This document shows, piece by piece, positions 18,511 to 33,400 of a stretch of DNA of 64,000 bases. The notes beneath the pieces are model-generated. The model saw only the letters and a list, made by a program, of their open reading frames with translations, searched no databases and was not told the origin of the DNA. The number at the start of each line of letters is the position of its first letter. The first letter of the stretch is position 1. Made by a program: the position numbers and the translations under genes. This DNA is from Mytilus californianus (Eukaryota; Mollusca; Bivalvia; Mytilida; Mytilidae): assembly GCF_021869535.1 (NCBI RefSeq), contig NW_026262734.1:75144339-75208338 (forward strand), read 5' to 3'.

Positions 18511-18822
18511 TTAACATTTTTTTTTTTTAATTTTGAGCACTAGTTTCAGATTTTTGAACATAGCGCCCTTCGATACGTTGCGCAAAAGATGCGCCTGTTT
18601 CTCCTCTACAAGACCTATATAGTCATACCCCGTGACACTCCTCATTATTTTTCTGTAGAAGCCATGGAATAGGCCAACCCCCCTGTTTTTAACATTTTTT
18701 TTTTTAATTTTGAGCACTTGTTTCAGATTTTTGAACATAGCGCCCTTCGATACCTTGCGCAAAAGATGCGCCTGTTTCTCCTCTACAAGACTTATATAGT
18801 CATATCCCTTGACACCCCTCAT
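18511..18822 (-). other. Open frame across two satellite monomers (by-product)
   Basis: This 103-codon frame reads two near-identical halves, each beginning MRGV-GYDYI and containing EEKQAHLLR. It exists because CTGTAGAAG replaces CTCTAGAAG near 18653, changing a minus-strand TAG to TAC. The same change explains the frames at 20628-20972 and 33875-34186. I do not call it a gene. Confidence 0.6.
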
Positions 18823-21800
18823 TATTTTTCTCTAGAAGCCATGGAATAGACCAACCCCCCTGTTTTAACATTTTTTTTTAAATTTTGAGCTCTAGTTTCA
18901 GATTTTTGAACATAGCGCCCTTCGATACCTTGCGCAAAAGATGCGCCTGTTTCTCCTCTACAAGACCTATATAGTCATATCCCGTGACACCCCTCATTAT
19001 TTTTCTCTAGAAGCCATGGAATAGGCCAACCCCCCTGTTTTTAACATTTTTTTTTTAATTTTGAGCTCTAGTTTCAGATTTTTGAACATAGCGCCCTTCG
19101 ATACCTTGCGCAAAAGATGCGCCTGTTTCTGCTCTACAAGACCTATATAGTCATACCCCGTGACACCCCTCATTATTTTTCTCTAGAAGCCATGGAATAG
19201 GCCAACCCCCTGTTTTTAACATTTTTTCTTTAATTTTGAGCTCTAGTTTCAGATTTTTGAACATAGCGCCCTTCGATACCTTGCGCAAAAGATGCGCCTG
19301 TTTCTCCTCTACAAGACCAATGTAGTCATATCCCGTGACACCCCTGATTATTTTTCTCTAGAAGCTATGGAATAGGCCAAACCCCCCCCCCCCCCCCCCA
19401 CTGTTTTTAACATATTTTTTTTTTAATTTTGAGCTCTAGTTTCAGATTTTTGAACATAGCAACCTTCGATACCTTGCGCAAAAGATGCGCCTGTTTCTCC
19501 TCTACAAGACCTATATAGTCATATCCCGTGACACCCCTCATTATTTTTCTCTAGAAGCCATGGAATAGGCCAACCCCCCTGTTTTTAACATTTTTTTTGT
19601 TTAATTTTGAGCTCTAGTTTCAGATTTTTGAACATAGCGCCCTTCGATACCTTGCGCAAAAGATGCGCCTGTTTCTCCTCTACAAGACCAATATAGTCAT
19701 ATCCCGTGACACCCCTCATTATTTTTATCTAGAAGCCATGGAATAGGCCAACCCCCCTGTTTTTAACATTTTTTTTTTAATTTTGAGCTCTAGTTTCAGA
19801 TTTTTGAACATAGCGCCCTTCGATACCTTGCGCAAAAGATGCGCCTGTTTCTCCTCTACAAGACCTATATAGTCATACCCCGTGACACCCCTCATTATTT
19901 TTCTCTAGAAGCCATGGAATAGGCCAACCCCCTGTTTTTAACATTTTTTCTTTAATTTTGAGCTCTAGTTTCAGATTTTTGAACATAGCGCCCTTCGATA
20001 CCTTGCGCAAAAGATGCGCCTGTTTCTCCTCTACAAGACCAATATAGTCATATCCCGTGACACCCCTGATTATTTTTCTCTAGAAGCTATGGAATAGGCC
20101 AAACCCCCCCCCCCCCCCCACTGTTTTTAACATATTTTTTTTTTAATTTTGAGCTCTAGTTTCAGATTTTTGAACATAGCAACCTTCGATACCTTGCGCA
20201 AAAGATGCGCCTGTTTCTCCTCTTCAAGACCTATATAGTCATATCCCGTGACACCCCTCATTATTTTTCTCTTGAAGCCATGGAATAGGCCAACCCCCCT
20301 GTTTTTAACATTTTTTTTGTTTAATTTTGAGCTCTAGTTTCAGATTTTTGAACATAGCGCCCTTCGATACCTTGCGCAAAAGATGCGCCTGTTTCTCCTC
20401 TACAAGACCAATATAGTCATATCCCGTGACACCCCTCATTATTTTTCTCTAGAAGCCATGGAATAGGCCAATCCCCCCTGTTGTTAACATTTTTTTTTTA
20501 AATTTTGAGCTCTAATTTTTAGATTTTTGAACATAGCGCCCTTCGATACCTTGCGCAAAAGATGCGCCTGTTTCTCCTCTACAAGACCTGTATGGTCATA
20601 CTCCGTGACACTCCTCATTATTTTTCTCTAGAAGCCATGGAATAGGCCAATCCCCCTGTTTTTAACATTTTTTTTTTTAATTTTGAGCACTAGTTTCAGA
20701 TTTTTGAACATAGCGCCCTTCGATACCTTGCGCAAAAGATGCGCCTGTTTCTCCTCTACAAGACCTATATAGTCATACCCCGTGACACCCCTCATTATTT
20801 TTCTGTAGAAGCCATGGAATAGGCCAACCCCCCTGTTTTTAACATTTTTTTTTTTAATTTTGAGCACTAGTTTCAGATTTTTGAACATAGCGCCCTTCGA
20901 TACCTTGCGCAAAAGATGCGCCTGTTTCTCCTCTACAAGACTTATATAGTCATATTCCTTGACACCCCTCATTATTTTTCTCTAGAAGCCATGGAATAGG
21001 CCAACCCCCCTGTTTTTAACATTTGTTTTTTAATTTTGAGCTCTAGTTTCAGATTTTTGAACATAGCGCCCTTCGATACCTTGCGCAAAAGATGCGCCTG
21101 TTTCTCCTCTACAAGACCTATATAGTCAAACCCCGTGACACCCCTCATTATTTTTCTCTAGAAGCCATGGAATAGACCAACCCCCCTGTTTTTAACATTT
21201 TTTTTTTAATTTTGAGCTCTAGTTTCAGATTTTTGAACATAGCGCTCTTTAATACCTTGCGCAAAAGATGCGCCTGTTTCTCCTCTACAAGACCTATATA
21301 GTCATATTCCGTGACACCCCTCATTATTTTTCTCTAGAAGCCATGGAATAGGCCAACCCCCCTGTTTTTAACATTTTTTTGTTTAATTTTGAGCTCTAGT
21401 TTCAGATTTTTGAACATAGCGCCCTTCGATACCTTGCTCAAAAGATGCGCCTGTTTCTCCTCTACAAGACCTATATAGTCATACCCCGTGACACCCCTCA
21501 TTATTTTTCTCTAGAAGCCATGGAATAGGCCAATCCCCCCTGTTGTTAACATTTTTTTTTTAAATTTTGAGCTCTAATTTTTAGATTTTTGAACATAGCG
21601 CCCTTCGATACCTTGGGCAAAAGATGCGCCTGTTTCTCCTCTACAAGACCTGTATGGTCATACTCCGTGACACCCCTCATTATTTTTCTCTAGAAGCCAT
21701 GGAATAGGCCAACCCCCCTGTTTTTAACATTTTTTTTGTTTAATTTTGAGCTCTAGTTTCAGATTTTTGAACATAGCGCCCTTCGATACCTTGCGCAAAA

Positions 21801-22599
21801 GATGCGCCTGTTTCTCCTCTACAAGACCAATATAGTCATATCCCGTGACACCCCTCATTATTTTTCTCTAGAAGCCATGGAATAGGCCAATCCCCCCTGT
21901 TGTTAACATTTTTTTTTTAAATTTTGAGCTCTAATTTTTAGATTTTTGAACATAGCGCCCTTCGATACCTTGCGCAAAAGATGCGCCTGTTTCTCCTCTA
22001 CAAGACCTGTATGGTCATACTCCGTGACACCCCTCATTATTTTTCTCTAGAAGCCATGGAATAGGCCAACCCCCCTGTTTTTAACATTTTTTTTGTTTAA
22101 TTTTGAGCTCTAGTTTCAGATTTTTGAACATAGCGCCCTTCGATACCTTGCGCAAAAGATGCGCCTGTTTCTCCTCTACAAGACCTATATAGTCATACCC
22201 CGTGACACCCCTCATTATTTTTCTCTAGAAGCCATGGAATAGGCCAACCCCCCTGTTTTTAACATTTTTTTTTTTTAATTTTGAGCACTAGTTTCAGATT
22301 TTTGAACATAGCGCCCTTCGATACCTTGCTCAAAAGATGCGCCTGTTTCTCCTCTACAAGACCTATATAGTCATACCCCGTGACACCCCTCATTATTTTT
22401 CTCTAGAAGCCATGGAATAGGCCAATCCCCCCTGTTGTTAACATTTTTTTTTTAAATTTTGAGCTCTAATTTTTAGATTTTTGAACATAGCGCCCTTCGA
22501 TACCTTGGGCAAAAGATGCGCCTGTTTCTCCTCTACAAGACCTGTATGGTCATACTCCGTGACACCCCTCATTATTTTTCTCTAGAAGCCATGGAATAG

Positions 22600-25500
22600 G
22601 CCAACCCCCCTGTTTTTAACATTTTTTTTGTTTAATTTTGAGCTCTAGTTTCAGATTTTTGAACATAGCGCCCTTCGATACCTTGCGCAAAAGATGCGCC
22701 TGTTTCTCCTCTACAAGACCAATATAGTCATATCCCGTGACACCCCTCATTATTTTTCTCTAGAAGCCATGGAATAGGCCAATCCCCCCTGTTGTTAACA
22801 TTTTTTTTTTAAATTTTGAGCTCTAATTTTTAGATTTTTGAACATAGCGCCCTTCGATACCTTGCGCAAAAGATGCGCCTGTTTCTCCTCTACAAGACCT
22901 GTATGGTCATACTCCGTGACACCCCTCATTATTTTTCTCTAGAAGCCATGGAATAGGCCAACCCCCCTGTTTTTAACATTTTTTTTGTTTAATTTTGAGC
23001 TCTAGTTTCAGATTTTTGAACATAGCGCCCTTCGATACCTTGCGCAAAAGATGCGCCTGTTTCTCCTCTACAAGACCAATATAGTCATATCCCGTGACAC
23101 CCCTCATTATTTTTCTCTAGAAGCCATGGAATAGGCCAATCCCCCCTGTTGTTAACATTTTTTTTTTAAATTTTGAGCTCTAATTTTTAGATTTTTGAAC
23201 ATAGCGCCCTTCGATACCTTGCGCAAAAGATGCGCCTGTTTCTCCTCTACAAGACCTGTATGGTCATACTCCGTGACACCCCTCATTATTTTTCTCTAGA
23301 AGCCATGGAATAGGCCAACCCCCCTGTTTTTAACATTTTTTTTGTTTAATTTTGAGCTCTAGTTTCAGATTTTTGAACATAGCGCCCTTCGATACCTTGC
23401 GCAAAAGATGCGCCTGTTTCTCCTCTACAAGACCTATATAGTCATACCCCGTGACACCCCTCATTATTTTTCTCTAGAAGCCATGGAATAGGCCAACCCC
23501 CCTGTTTTTAACATTTTTTTTTTTTAATTTTGAGCACTAGTTTCAGATTTTTGAACATAGCGCCCTTCGATACCTTGCGCAAAAGATGCGCCTGTTTCTC
23601 CTCTACAAGACCTATATAGTCATACCCCGTGACACCCCTCATTATTTTTCTCTAGAAGCCATGGAATAGACCAACCCCCCTGTTTTTAACATTTTTTTTT
23701 TAATTTTGAGCTCTAGTTTCAGATTTTTGAAAATAGCGCCCTTCGATACCTTGCGCAAAAGATGCGCCTGTTTCTCCTCTACAAGACCTGAATAGTCATA
23801 CTCCGTGACACCCCTCATTATTTTTCTCTAGAAGCCATGGAATAGGCCAACCCCCCTGTTTTTAACATTTTTTTTTTTAATTTTGAGCTCTAGTTTCAGA
23901 TTTTTGAACATAGCGCCCTTCGATACCTTGCGCAAAATATGCGCCTGTTTCTCCTCTACAAGACCAATATAGTCATATCCCGTGACACCCCTCATTATTT
24001 TTCTCTAGAAGCTATGGAATAGGCCAAACCCCCCCCCCCCCCCCTCACTGTTTTTAACATATTTTTTTTTTAATTTTGAGCTCTAGTTTCAGATTTTTGA
24101 ACATAGCGCCCTTCGATACCTTGCGCAAAAGATGCGCCTGTTTCTCCTCTACAAGACCTGTATAGTCATACTCCGTAACACCCCTCATTATTTTTCTCTA
24201 GAAGCCATGGAATAGGCCAATCCCCCTGTTTTTAACATTTTTTTTTTTAATTTTGAGCTCTAGTTTCAGATTTTTGAACATAGCGCCCTTCGATACCTTG
24301 CGCAAAAGATGCGCCTGTTTCTCCTCTACAAGACCTATATAGTCATACCCCGTGACACCCCTCATTATTTTTCTCTAGAAGCCATGGAATAGGCCAACCC
24401 CCCTGTTTTTAACATTTTTTTTTTTTAATTTTGAGCACTAGTTTCAGATTTTTGAACATAGCGCCCTTCGATACCTTGCGCAAAAGATGCGCCTGTTTCT
24501 CCTCTACAAGACCTATATAGTCATACCCCGTGACACCCCTCATTATTTTTCTCTAGAAGCCATGGAATAGACCAACCCCCCTGTTTTTAACATTTTTTTT
24601 TTAATTTTGAGCTCTAGTTTCAGATTTTTGAAAATAGCGCCCTTCGATACCTTGCGCAAAAGATGCGCCTGTTTCTCCTCTACAAGACCTGAATAGTCAT
24701 ACTCCGTGACACCCCTCATTATTTTTCTCTAGAAGCCATGGAATAGGCCAACCCCCCTGTTTTTAACATTTTTTTTTTTAATTTTGAGCTCTAGTTTCAG
24801 ATTTTTGAACATAGCGCCCTTCGATACCTTGCGCAAAATATGCGCCTGTTTCTCCTCTACAAGACCAATAAAGTCATATCCCGTGACACCCCTCATTATT
24901 ATTCTCTAGAAGCTATGGAATAGGCCAAACCCCCCCCCCCCCCCCCCCCCCCTCACTGTTTTTAACATATTTTTTTTTTAATTTTGAGCTCTAGTTTCAG
25001 ATTTTTGAACATAGCGCCCTTCGATACCTTGCGCAAAAGATGCGCCTGTTTCTCCTCTACAAGACCTGTATAGTCATACTCCGTAACACCCCTCATTATT
25101 TTTCTCTAGAAGCCATGGAATAGGCCAATCCCCCTGTTTTTAACATTTTTTTTTTTAATTTTGAGCACTAGTTTCAGATTTTTGAACATAGCGCCCTTCG
25201 ATACCTTGCGCAAAAGATGCGCCTGTTTCTCCTCTACAAGACCTATATAGTCATTTCCCTTGACACCCCTCATTATTTTTCTCTAGAAGCCATGGAATAG
25301 ACCAACCCCCCTGTTTTTAACATTTTTTTTTAAATTTTGACCTCTAGTTTCAGATTTTTGAACATAGCGCCCTTCGATACCTTGCGCAAAAGATGCGCCT
25401 GTTTCTCCTCTACAAGACCTATATAGTCATATCCCGTGACACCTCTCATTATTTTTCTCTAGAAGCCATGGAATAGGCCAACCCCCCTGTTTTTAACATT

Positions 25501-28500
25501 TTTTTTTTAATTTTGAGCTCTAGTTTCAGATTTTTGAACATAGCGCCCTTCGATACCTTGCGCAAAAGATGCGCCTGTTTCTCCTCTACAAGACCTATAT
25601 AGTCAAACCCCGTGACACCCCTCATTATTTTTCTCTAGAAGCCATGGAATAGACCAACCCCCCTGTTTTTAACATTTTTTTTTTAATTTTGAGCTCTAGT
25701 TTCAGATTTTTGAACATAGCGCTCTTTAATACCTTGCGCAAAAGATGCGCCTGTTTCTCCTCTACAAGACCTATATAGTCATATTCCGTGACACCCCTCA
25801 TTATTTTTCTCTAGAAGCCATGGAATAGGCCAACCCCCCTGTTTTTAACATTTTTTTGTTTTATTTTGAGCTCTAGTTTCAGATTTTTGAACATAGCGCC
25901 CTTCAATACCTTGCTTTAAAGATGCGCCTGTTTCTCCTCTACAAGACCTATATAGTCATACCCCGTGACACCCCTCATTATTTTTCTCTAGAAGCCATGG
26001 AATAGGCCAATCCCCCCTGTTGTTAACATTTTTTTTTTAAATTTTGAGCTCTAATTTTTAGATTTTTGAACATAGCGCCCTTCGATACCTTGGGCAAAAG
26101 ATGCGCCTGTTTCTCCTCTACAAGACCTGTATGGTCATACTCCGTGACACCCCTCATTATTTTTCTCTAGAAGCCATGGAATAGGCCAACCCCCCTGTTT
26201 TTAACATTTTTTTTGTTTAATTTTGAGCTCTAGTTTCAGATTTTTGAACATAGCGCCCTTCGATACCTTGCGCAAAAGATGCGCCTGTTTCTCCTCTACA
26301 AGACCAATATAGTCATATCCCGTGACACCCCTCATTATTTTTCTCTAGAAGCCATGGAATAGGCCAATCCCCCCTGTTGTTAACATTTTTTTTTAAAATT
26401 TTGAGCTCTAATTTTTAGATTTTTGAACATAGCGCCCTTCGATACCTTGCGCAAAAGATGCGCCTGTTTCTCCTCTACAAGACCTGTATGGTCATACTCC
26501 GTGACACCCCTCATTATTTTTCTCTAGAAGCCATGGAATAGGCCAACCCCCCTGTTTTTAACATTTTTTTTGTTTAATTTTGAGCTCTAGTTTCAGATTT
26601 TTGAACATAGCGCCCTTCGATACCTTGCGCAAAAGATGCGCCTGTTTCTCCTCTACAAGACCAATATAGTCATATCCCGTGACACCCCTCATTATTTTTC
26701 TCTAGAAGCCATGGAATAGGCCAATCCCCCCTGTTGTTAACATTTTTTTTTTAAATTTTGAGCTCTAATTTTTAGATTTTTGAACATAGCGCCCTTCGAT
26801 ACCTTGCGCAAAAGATGCGCCTGTTTCTCCTCTACAAGACCTGTATGGTCATACTCCGTGACACCCCTCATTATTTTTCTCTAGAAGCCATGGAATAGGC
26901 CAACCCCCCTGTTTTTAACATTTTTTTTGTTTAATTTTGAGCTCTAGTTTCAGATTTTTGAACATAGCGCCCTTCGATACCTTGCGCAAAAGATGCGCCT
27001 GTTTCTCCTCTACAAGACCTATATAGTCATACCCCGTGACACCCCTCATTATTTTTCTCTAGAAGCCATGGAATAGGCCAACCCCCCTGTTTTTAACATT
27101 TTTTTTTTTTAATTTTGAGCACTAGTTTCAGATTTTTGAACATAGCGCCCTTCGATACCTTGCGCAAAAGATGCGCCTGTTTCTCCTCTACAAGACCTAT
27201 ATAGTCATACCCCGTGACACCCCTCATTATTTTTCTCTAGAAGCCATGGAATAGACCAACCCCCCTGTTTTTAACATTTTTTTTTTAATTTTGAGCTCTA
27301 GTTTCAGATTTTTGAAAATAGCGCCCTTCGATACCTTGCGCAAAAGATGCGCCTGTTTCTCCTCTACAAGACCTGAATAGTCATACTCCGTGACACCCCT
27401 CATTATTTTTCTCTAGAAGCCATGGAATAGGCCAACCCCCCTGTTTTTAACATTTTTTTTTTTAATTTTGAGCTCTAGTTTCAGATTTTTGAACATAGCG
27501 CCCTTCGATACCTTGCGCAAAATATGCGCCTGTTTCTCCTCTACAAGACCAATATAGTCATATCCCGTGACACCCCTCATTATTTTTCTCTAGAAGCTAT
27601 GGAATAGGCCAAACCCCCCCCCCCCCCCCCCCCTCACTGTTTTTAACATATTTTTTTTTTAATTTTGAGCTCTAGTTTCAGATTTTTGAACATAGCGCCC
27701 TTCGATACCTTGCGCAAAAGATGCGCCTGTTTCTCCTCTACAAGACCTGTATAGTCATACTCCGTAACACCCCTCATTATTTTTCTCTAGAAGCCATGGA
27801 ATAGGCCAATCCCCCTGTTTTTAACATTTTTTTTTTTAATTTTGAGCTCTAGTTTCAGATTTTTGAACATAGCGCCCTTCGATACCTTGCGCAAAAGATG
27901 CGCCTGTTTCTCCTCTACAAGACCTATATAGTCATACCCCGTGACACCCCTCATTATTTTTCTCTAGAAGCCATGGAATAGGCCAACCCCCCTGTTTTTA
28001 ACATTTTTTTTTTTTAATTTTGAGCACTAGTTTCAGATTTTTGAACATAGCGCCCTTCGATACCTTGCGCAAAAGATGCGCCTGTTTCTCCTCTACAAGA
28101 CCTATATAGTCATACCCCGTGACACCCCTCATTATTTTTCTCTAGAAGCCATGGAATAGACCAACCCCCCTGTTTTTAACATTTTTTTTTTAATTTTGAG
28201 CTCTAGTTTCAGATTTTTGAAAATAGCGCCCTTCGATACCTTGCGCAAAAGATGCGCCTGTTTCTCCTCTACAAGACCTGAATAGTCATACTCCGTGACA
28301 CCCCTCATTATTTTTCTCTAGAAGCCATGGAATAGGCCAACCCCCCTGTTTTTAACATTTTTTTTTTTAATTTTGAGCTCTAGTTTCAGATTTTTGAACA
28401 TAGCGCCCTTCGATACCTTGCGCAAAATATGCGCCTGTTTCTCCTCTACAAGACCAATAAAGTCATATCCCGTGACACCCCTCATTATTATTCTCTAGAA

Positions 28501-30480
28501 GCTATGGAATAGGCCAAACCCCCCCCCCCCCCCCCCCTCACTGTTTTTAACATATTTTTTTTTTAATTTTGAGCTCTAGTTTCAGATTTTTGAACATAGC
28601 GCCCTTCGATACCTTGCGCAAAAGATGCGCCTGTTTCTCCTCTACAAGACCTGTATAGTCATACTCCGTAACACCCCTCATTATTTTTCTCTAGAAGCCA
28701 TGGAATAGGCCAATCCCCCTGTTTTTAACATTTTTTTTTTTAATTTTGAGCACTAGTTTCAGATTTTTGAACATAGCGCCCTTCGATACCTTGCGCAAAA
28801 GATGCGCCTGTTTCTCCTCTACAAGACCTATATAGTCATTTCCCTTGACACCCCTCATTATTTTTCTCTAGAAGCCATGGAATAGACCAACCCCCCTGTT
28901 TTTAACATTTTTTTTTAAATTTTGACCTCTAGTTTCAGATTTTTGAACATAGCGCCCTTCGATACCTTGCGCAAAAGATGCGCCTGTTTCTCCTCTACAA
29001 GACCTATATAGTCATATCCCGTGACACCTCTCATTATTTTTCTCTAGAAGCCATGGAATAGGCCAACCCCCCTGTTTTTAACATTTTTTTTTTAATTTTG
29101 AGCTCTAGTTTCAGATTTTTGAACATAGCGCCCTTCGATACCTTGCGCAAAAGATGCGCCTGTTTCTCCTCTACAAGACCTATATAGTCAAACCCCGTGA
29201 CACCCCTCATTATTTTTCTCTAGAAGCCATGGAATAGACCAACCCCCCTGTTTTTAACATTTTTTTTTTAATTTTGAGCTCTAGTTTCAGATTTTTGAAC
29301 ATAGCGCTCTTTAATACCTTGCGCAAAAGATGCGCCTGTTTCTCCTCTACAAGACCTATATAGTCATATTCCGTGACACCCCTCATTATTTTTCTCTAGA
29401 AGCCATGGAATAGGCCAACCCCCCTGTTTTTAACATTTTTTTGTTTTATTTTGAGCTCTAGTTTCAGATTTTTGAACATAGCGCCCTTCGATACCTTGCT
29501 TTAAAGATGCGCCTGTTTCTCCTCTACAAGACCTATATAGTCATACCCCGTGACACCCCTCATTATTTTTCTCTAGAAGCCATGGAATAGGCCAATCCCC
29601 CCTGTTGTTAACATTTTTTTTTTAAATTTTGAGCTCTAATTTTTAGATTTTTGAACATAGCGCCCTTCGATACCTTGGGCAAAAGATGCGCCTGTTTCTC
29701 CTCTACAAGACCTGTATGGTCATACTCCGTGACACCCCTCATTATTTTTCTCTAGAAGCCATGGAATAGGCCAACCCCCCTGTTTTTAACATTTTTTTTG
29801 TTTAATTTTGAGCTCTAGTTTCAGATTTTTGAACATAGCGCCCTTCGATACCTTGCGCAAAAGATGCGCCTGTTTCTCCTCTACAAGACCAATATAGTCA
29901 TATCCCGTGACACCCCTCATTATTTTTCTCTAGAAGCCATGGAATAGGCCAATCCCCCCTGTTGTTAACATTTTTTTTTTAAATTTTGAGCTCTAATTTT
30001 TAGATTTTTGAACATAGCGCCCTTCGATACCTTGCGCAAAAGATGCGCCTGTTTCTCCTCTACAAGACCTGTATGGTCATACTCCGTGACACCCCTCATT
30101 ATTTTTCTCTAGAAGCCATGGAATAGGCCAACCCCCCTGTTTTTAACATTTTTTTTGTTTAATTTTGAGCTCTAGTTTCAGATTTTTGAACATAGCGCCC
30201 TTCGATACCTTGCGCAAAAGATGCGCCTGTTTCTCCTCTACAAGACCTATATAGTCATACCCCGTGACACCCCTCATTATTTTTCTCTAGAAGCCATGGA
30301 ATAGGCCAACCCCCCTGTTTTTAACATTTTTTTTTTTTAATTTTGAGCACTAGTTTCAGATTTTTGAACATAGCGCCCTTCGATACCTTGCGCAAAAGAT
30401 GCGCCTGTTTCTCCTCTACAAGACCTATATAGTCATACCCCGTGACACCCCTCATTATTTTTCTCTAGAAGCCATGGAAT
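22600..30480 (-). repeat. Higher-order repeat of about 3.585 kb, two copies
   Basis: Marker variants recur at a fixed offset. Poly-C tracts at 24029 and 27614 (3585), poly-C at 24930 and 28519 (3589), GCTCTTTAAT at 25721 and 29306 (3585), and TTGCTTTAAAG near 25913 and 29498 (3585). About twenty monomers therefore form one unit that was copied as a block. Inside it a dimer of about 355 bp (GTATGGTC-type and CAATATAGTC-type monomers) is repeated several times. Edges are approximate. Confidence 0.85.
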
Positions 30481-33400
30481 AGACCAACCCCCCTGTTTTT
30501 AACATTTTTTTTTTAATTTTGAGCTCTAGTTTCAGATTTTTGAACATAGCGCCCTTCGATACCTTGCGCAAAAGATGCGCCTGTTTCTCCTCTACAAGAC
30601 TTATATAGTCATACCCCGTGACACCCCTCATTATTTTTCTCTAGAAGCCATGGAATAGACCAACCCCCCTGTTTTTAACATTTTTTTTTTAATTTTGAGC
30701 TCTAGTTTCAGATTTTTGAACATAGCGCCCTTCGATACCTTGCGCAAAAGATGCGCCTGTTTCTCCTCTACAAGACCTGAATAGTCATACTCCGTGACAC
30801 CCCTCATTATTTTTCTCTAGAAGCCATGGAATAGGCCAACCCCCCTGTTTTTAACATTTTTTTTTTAATTTTGAGCTCTAGTTTCAGATTTTTGAACATA
30901 GCGCCCTTCGATACCTTGCGCAAAAGATGCGCCTGTTTCTCCTCTACAAGACCTGTATGGTCATACTCCGTGACACCCCTCATTATTTTTCTCTAGAAGC
31001 CATGGAATAGGCCAACCCCCCTGTTTTTAACATTTTTTTTGTTTAATTTTGAGCTCTAGTTTCAGATTTTTGAACATAGCGCCCTTCGATACCTTGCGCA
31101 AAAGATGCGCCTGTTTCTCCTCTACAAGACCTATATAGTCATACCCCGTGACACCCCTCATTATTTTTCTCTAGAAGCCATGGAATAGGCCAACCCCCCT
31201 GTTTTTAACATTTTTTTTTTTTAATTTTGAGCACTAGTTTCAGATTTTTGAACATAGCGCCCTTCGATACCTTGCGCAAAAGATGCGCCTGTTTCTCCTC
31301 TACAAGACCTATATAGTCATACCCCGTGACACCCCTCATTATTTTTCTCTAGAAGCCATGGAATAGACCAACCCCCCTGTTTTTAACATTTTTTTTTTAA
31401 TTTTGAGCTCTAGTTTCAGATTTTTTAACATAGCGCCCTTCGATACCTTGCGCAAAAGATGCGCCTGTTTCTCCTCTACAAGACCTGAATAGTCATACTC
31501 CGTGACACCCCTCATTATTTTTCTCTAGAAGCCATGGAATAGGCCAACCCCCCTGTTTTTAACATTTTTTTTTTTAATTTTGAGCTCTAGCTTCAAATTT
31601 TTGAACATAGCGCCCTTCGATACCTTGCGCAAAATATGCGCCTGTTTCTCCTCTACAAGACCAATATAGTCATATCCCGTGACACCCCTCATTATTTTTC
31701 TCTAGAAGCTATGGAATAGGCCAAACCCCCCCCCCCCCCCACTGTTTTTAACATATTTTTTTTTTAATTTTGAGCTCTAGTTTCAGATTTTTGAACATAG
31801 CGCCCTTCGATACCTTGCGCAAAAGATGCGCCTGTTTCTCCTCTACAAGACCTGTATAGTCATACTCCGTAACACCCCTCATTATTTTTCTCTAGAAGCC
31901 ATGGAATAGGCCAATCCCCTTGTTTTTAACATTTTTTTTTTTAATTTTGAGCACTAGTTTCAGATATTTGAACATACCGCCCTTCGATACCTTGCGCAAA
32001 AGATGTGCCTGTTTCTCCTCTACAAGACCTATATAGTCATATCCCTTGACACCCCTCATTATTTTTCTCTAGAAGCCATGGAATAGACCAACCCCCCTGT
32101 TTTTAACATTTTTTTTTAAATTTTGAGCTCTAGTTTCAGATTTTTGAACATAGCGCCCTTCGATACCTTGCGCAAAAGATGCGCCTGTTTCTCTTCTACA
32201 AGACCTATATAGTCATATCCCGTGACACCCCTCATTATTTTTCTCTAGAAGCCATGGAATAGGCCAACCCCCCTGTTTTTAACATTTTTTTTTTAATTTT
32301 GAGCTCTAGTTTCAGATTTTTGAACATAGCGCCCTTCGATACCTTGCGCAAAAGATGCGCCTGTTTCTCCTCTACAAGACCTATATAGTCAAACCCCGTG
32401 ACACCCCTCATTATTTTTCTCTAGAAGCCATGGAATAGACCAACCCCCCTGTTTTTAACATTTTTTTTTTAATTTTGAGCTCTAGTTTCAGATTTTTGAA
32501 CATAGCGCTCTTTAATACCTTGCGCAAAAGATGCGCCTGTTTCTCCTCTACAAGACCTATATAGTCATATTCCGTGACACCCCTCATTATTTTTCTCTAG
32601 AAGCCATGGAATAGGCCAACCCCCCTGTTTTTAACATTTTTTTGTTTAATTTTGAGCTCTAGTTTCAGATTTTTGAACATAGCGCCCTTTGATACCTTGC
32701 TCAAAAGATGCGCCTGTTTCTCCTCTACAAGCCCTATATAGTCATACCTCGTGACACCCCTCATTATTTTTCTCTAGAAGCCATGGAATAGGCCAATCCC
32801 CCCTGTTGTTAACATTTTTTTTTTAAATTTTGAGCTCTAATTTTTAGATTTTTGAACATAGCGCCCTTCGATACCTTGGGCAAAAGATGCGCCTGTTTCT
32901 CCTCTACAAGACCTGTATGGTCATACTCCGTGACACCCCTCATTATTTTTCTCTAGAAGCCATGGAATAGGCCAACCCCCCTGTTTTTAACATTTTTTTT
33001 GTTTAATTTTGAGCTCTAGTTTCAGATTTTTGAACATAGCGCCCTTCGATACCTTGCGCAAAAGATGCGCCTGTTTCTCCTCTACAAGACCAATATAGTC
33101 ATATCCCGTGACACCCCTCATTATTTTTCTCTAGAAGCCATGGAATAGGCCAACCCCCCTGTTGTTAACATTTTTTTTTTAAATTTTGAGCTCTAATTTT
33201 TAGATTTTTGAACATAGCGCCCTTCGATACCTTGCGCAAAAGATGCGCCTGTTTCTCCTCTACAAGACCTGTATGGTCATACTCCGTGACACCCCTCATT
33301 ATTTTTCTCTAGAAGCCATGGAATAGGCCAACCCCCCTGTTTTTAACATTTTTTTTGTTTAATTTTGAGCTCTAGTTTCAGATTTTTGAACATAGCGCCC

